Assembly: GCA_022709905.1 (NCBI GenBank)
Contig: JAKLHY010000059.1
Coordinates: 1-48,392 of the forward strand
From: Verrucomicrobiota bacterium
GTDB taxonomy: Bacteria > Verrucomicrobiota > Verrucomicrobiia > Limisphaerales > UBA1319
Length of the DNA stretch: 48,392 nucleotides
Direction of reading: 5' to 3'
Shown: piece by piece, positions 47,799-48,392 of the stretch
How the letters are laid out: each line of letters starts with the position of its first letter
Numbering within the stretch: the first letter of the stretch is position 1
Translations under genes and position numbers: made by a program
The notes under the pieces: generated by a model
Database searches by the model: none
Told to the model about the DNA's origin: nothing
What the model saw: the letters and a program-made list of their open reading frames with translations, nothing else

Positions 47799-48182
47799 TT
47801 AAGCGGCGTCTTTGCTGATGGGGGTGACGGTAATTTGGGCGACGCGGGTTGGGGCGGGATCGAGATGGGCGTAACGATCCGGGAGGGTGCGGACGGCCAG
47901 CAGTTGGCCTTCGCGGAGTTCATCGGCGATACGCCCAAGGCGCCAGCCGAGCAGCGCGATATCGGCGGTGGCAAAAGCCAGGGTTAACTTCTCCGGTGGT
48001 CCCGGCGAATGGCCGCTATCGCCCTCGCCGGCCTCCGGGTACGGCTCCAGCCGATAATGCAGGAGTTGGCCGGTGTGAAATCCCAATCGCTGGTTGGCGT
48101 CGGGGTAGAACTCGACGTACGCGTGGGCTTTTTCCAGGGAGACGAAGCATTCGTTGTCTTTGAAGCGGATCAAGGAGGCCAT
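47799..48182 (-). CDS. Hypothetical protein, 127 residues
   Basis: Family not recognised. It starts MASLIRFKDNECFVSLEKAH, has a strand-rich middle (YVEFYPDANQRLGFHTGQLL), an acidic-Gly segment, and a C-terminal LTLAFATADIALLGWRLGRI ADELREGQLLAVRTLP. There is no signal peptide and no long hydrophobic helix. It follows a 32-codon open frame by 7 bp on the same strand, and the two may form one transcription unit entering from the right. Codon use is like the high-GC regions, not like the Rhs tip. Confidence 0.6.
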   Translation of the reverse strand: MASLIRFKDNECFVSLEKAHAYVEFYPDANQRLGFHTGQLLHYRLEPYPEAGEGDSGHSPGPPEKLTLAFATADIALLGWRLGRIADELREGQLLAVRTLPDRYAHLDPAPTRVAQITVTPISKDAA

Positions 48183-48189
48183 GGGCGTT

Positions 48190-48288
48190 TTAGATTTTGA
48201 GGCTCCGGGGCGGGGCGTGGATGATGGGCGGCATCTTCTGCTCCGGCTGGCCGGCGGCGGTCGGGGTCAATCCGGGGTGTTCGGCCAT
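48190..48288 (-). CDS. Small protein, 32 residues
   Basis: A short frame, MAEHPGLTPTAAGQPEQKMP followed by PIIHAPPRSLKI, with GGAAAG close before the ATG as a weak ribosome-binding site. It ends 7 bp before the start of the 127-residue gene. The Pro-rich, unstructured composition gives no functional hint. It may be a real upstream cistron or a spurious frame; the tight spacing is the main argument in favour. The remaining DNA to the window edge (48289-48392) is AT-richer, and I see no gene in it. Confidence 0.35.
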   Translation of the reverse strand: MAEHPGLTPTAAGQPEQKMPPIIHAPPRSLKI

Positions 48289-48392
48289 CTTTCCGATCGG
48301 TTCGATTGTTAGTACCTGACATTTTGGCGATAAATTTGGCGATGAAAAGTCATACATAGCCTAACTCTTCTGCTCTGAGTTGAACCTCTATT

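Overview
The window is high-GC bacterial DNA, dominated by a minus-strand xylan/arabinoxylan utilisation locus. The probable host is a member of the Verrucomicrobiota. This is inferred from a combination of features: an ECF sigma factor coupled to a FecR protein with a LamG domain, GPH-type symporters with no SusC/D pair, very large multi-PAS sensor kinases, and repeated CE1-esterase/malectin proteins. No rRNA, tRNA or CRISPR array was seen, so the assignment stays inferential.

Layout. Positions 1-512 hold the 3' end of a transposase-like gene. Positions 581-8193 (minus) form an enzyme operon: GH62 arabinofuranosidase, two CE1 esterases, a lipoprotein alpha/beta hydrolase and a giant CE1-malectin-beta module-CE1 protein. 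Positions 8286-9955 are an accessory island with a decayed gene, a truncated SIR2-like gene and a RelE/Phd toxin-antitoxin pair in one tight operon. Positions 10036-20956 (minus) form the second enzyme operon: malectin-GH51, GH43, GH127, GH3 and a GPH symporter. A VapC relic lies at 20995-21153, and a CE1-malectin esterase at 21288-23033. The only large plus-strand gene of the middle region is an unusual radical SAM protein (23437-25563). Positions 25600-35991 (minus) form a regulatory and catalytic operon: ECF sigma factor, FecR/LamG, GH95, CE1, GH10 xylanase, GPH symporter and GH43 xylosidase. Positions 36062-44608 (minus) hold two large sensor kinases preceded by a lone TonB-receptor plug domain. 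From about 44600 the DNA is accessory again: a response-regulator relic, a 5'-truncated Rhs toxin with two small downstream genes of probable immunity type, a large inverted repeat and two small unknown genes.

How it works together. GH10 cuts the xylan backbone. Six CE1 modules in five proteins probably remove acetyl or feruloyl groups. GH62, GH51, GH43 and GH127 remove arabinose, GH95 probably removes alpha-L-galactose or fucose caps, GH3 and GH43 release xylose, and the two GPH symporters import the products. Substrate assignments follow from family membership, not from experiment.

The most notable observation is a 30-bp element, TACTTCC-N13-WTTTGGACAT on the plus strand, with an invariant 13-nt spacer. 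It occurs four times, each time upstream of a transcription unit of this locus: GH62, GH51, the CE1-malectin gene, and the ECF sigma gene itself. The copy at 23256 sits in front of a decayed second copy of the sigma-factor start. I infer that the locus is a self-contained, autoregulated sigma-factor regulon.
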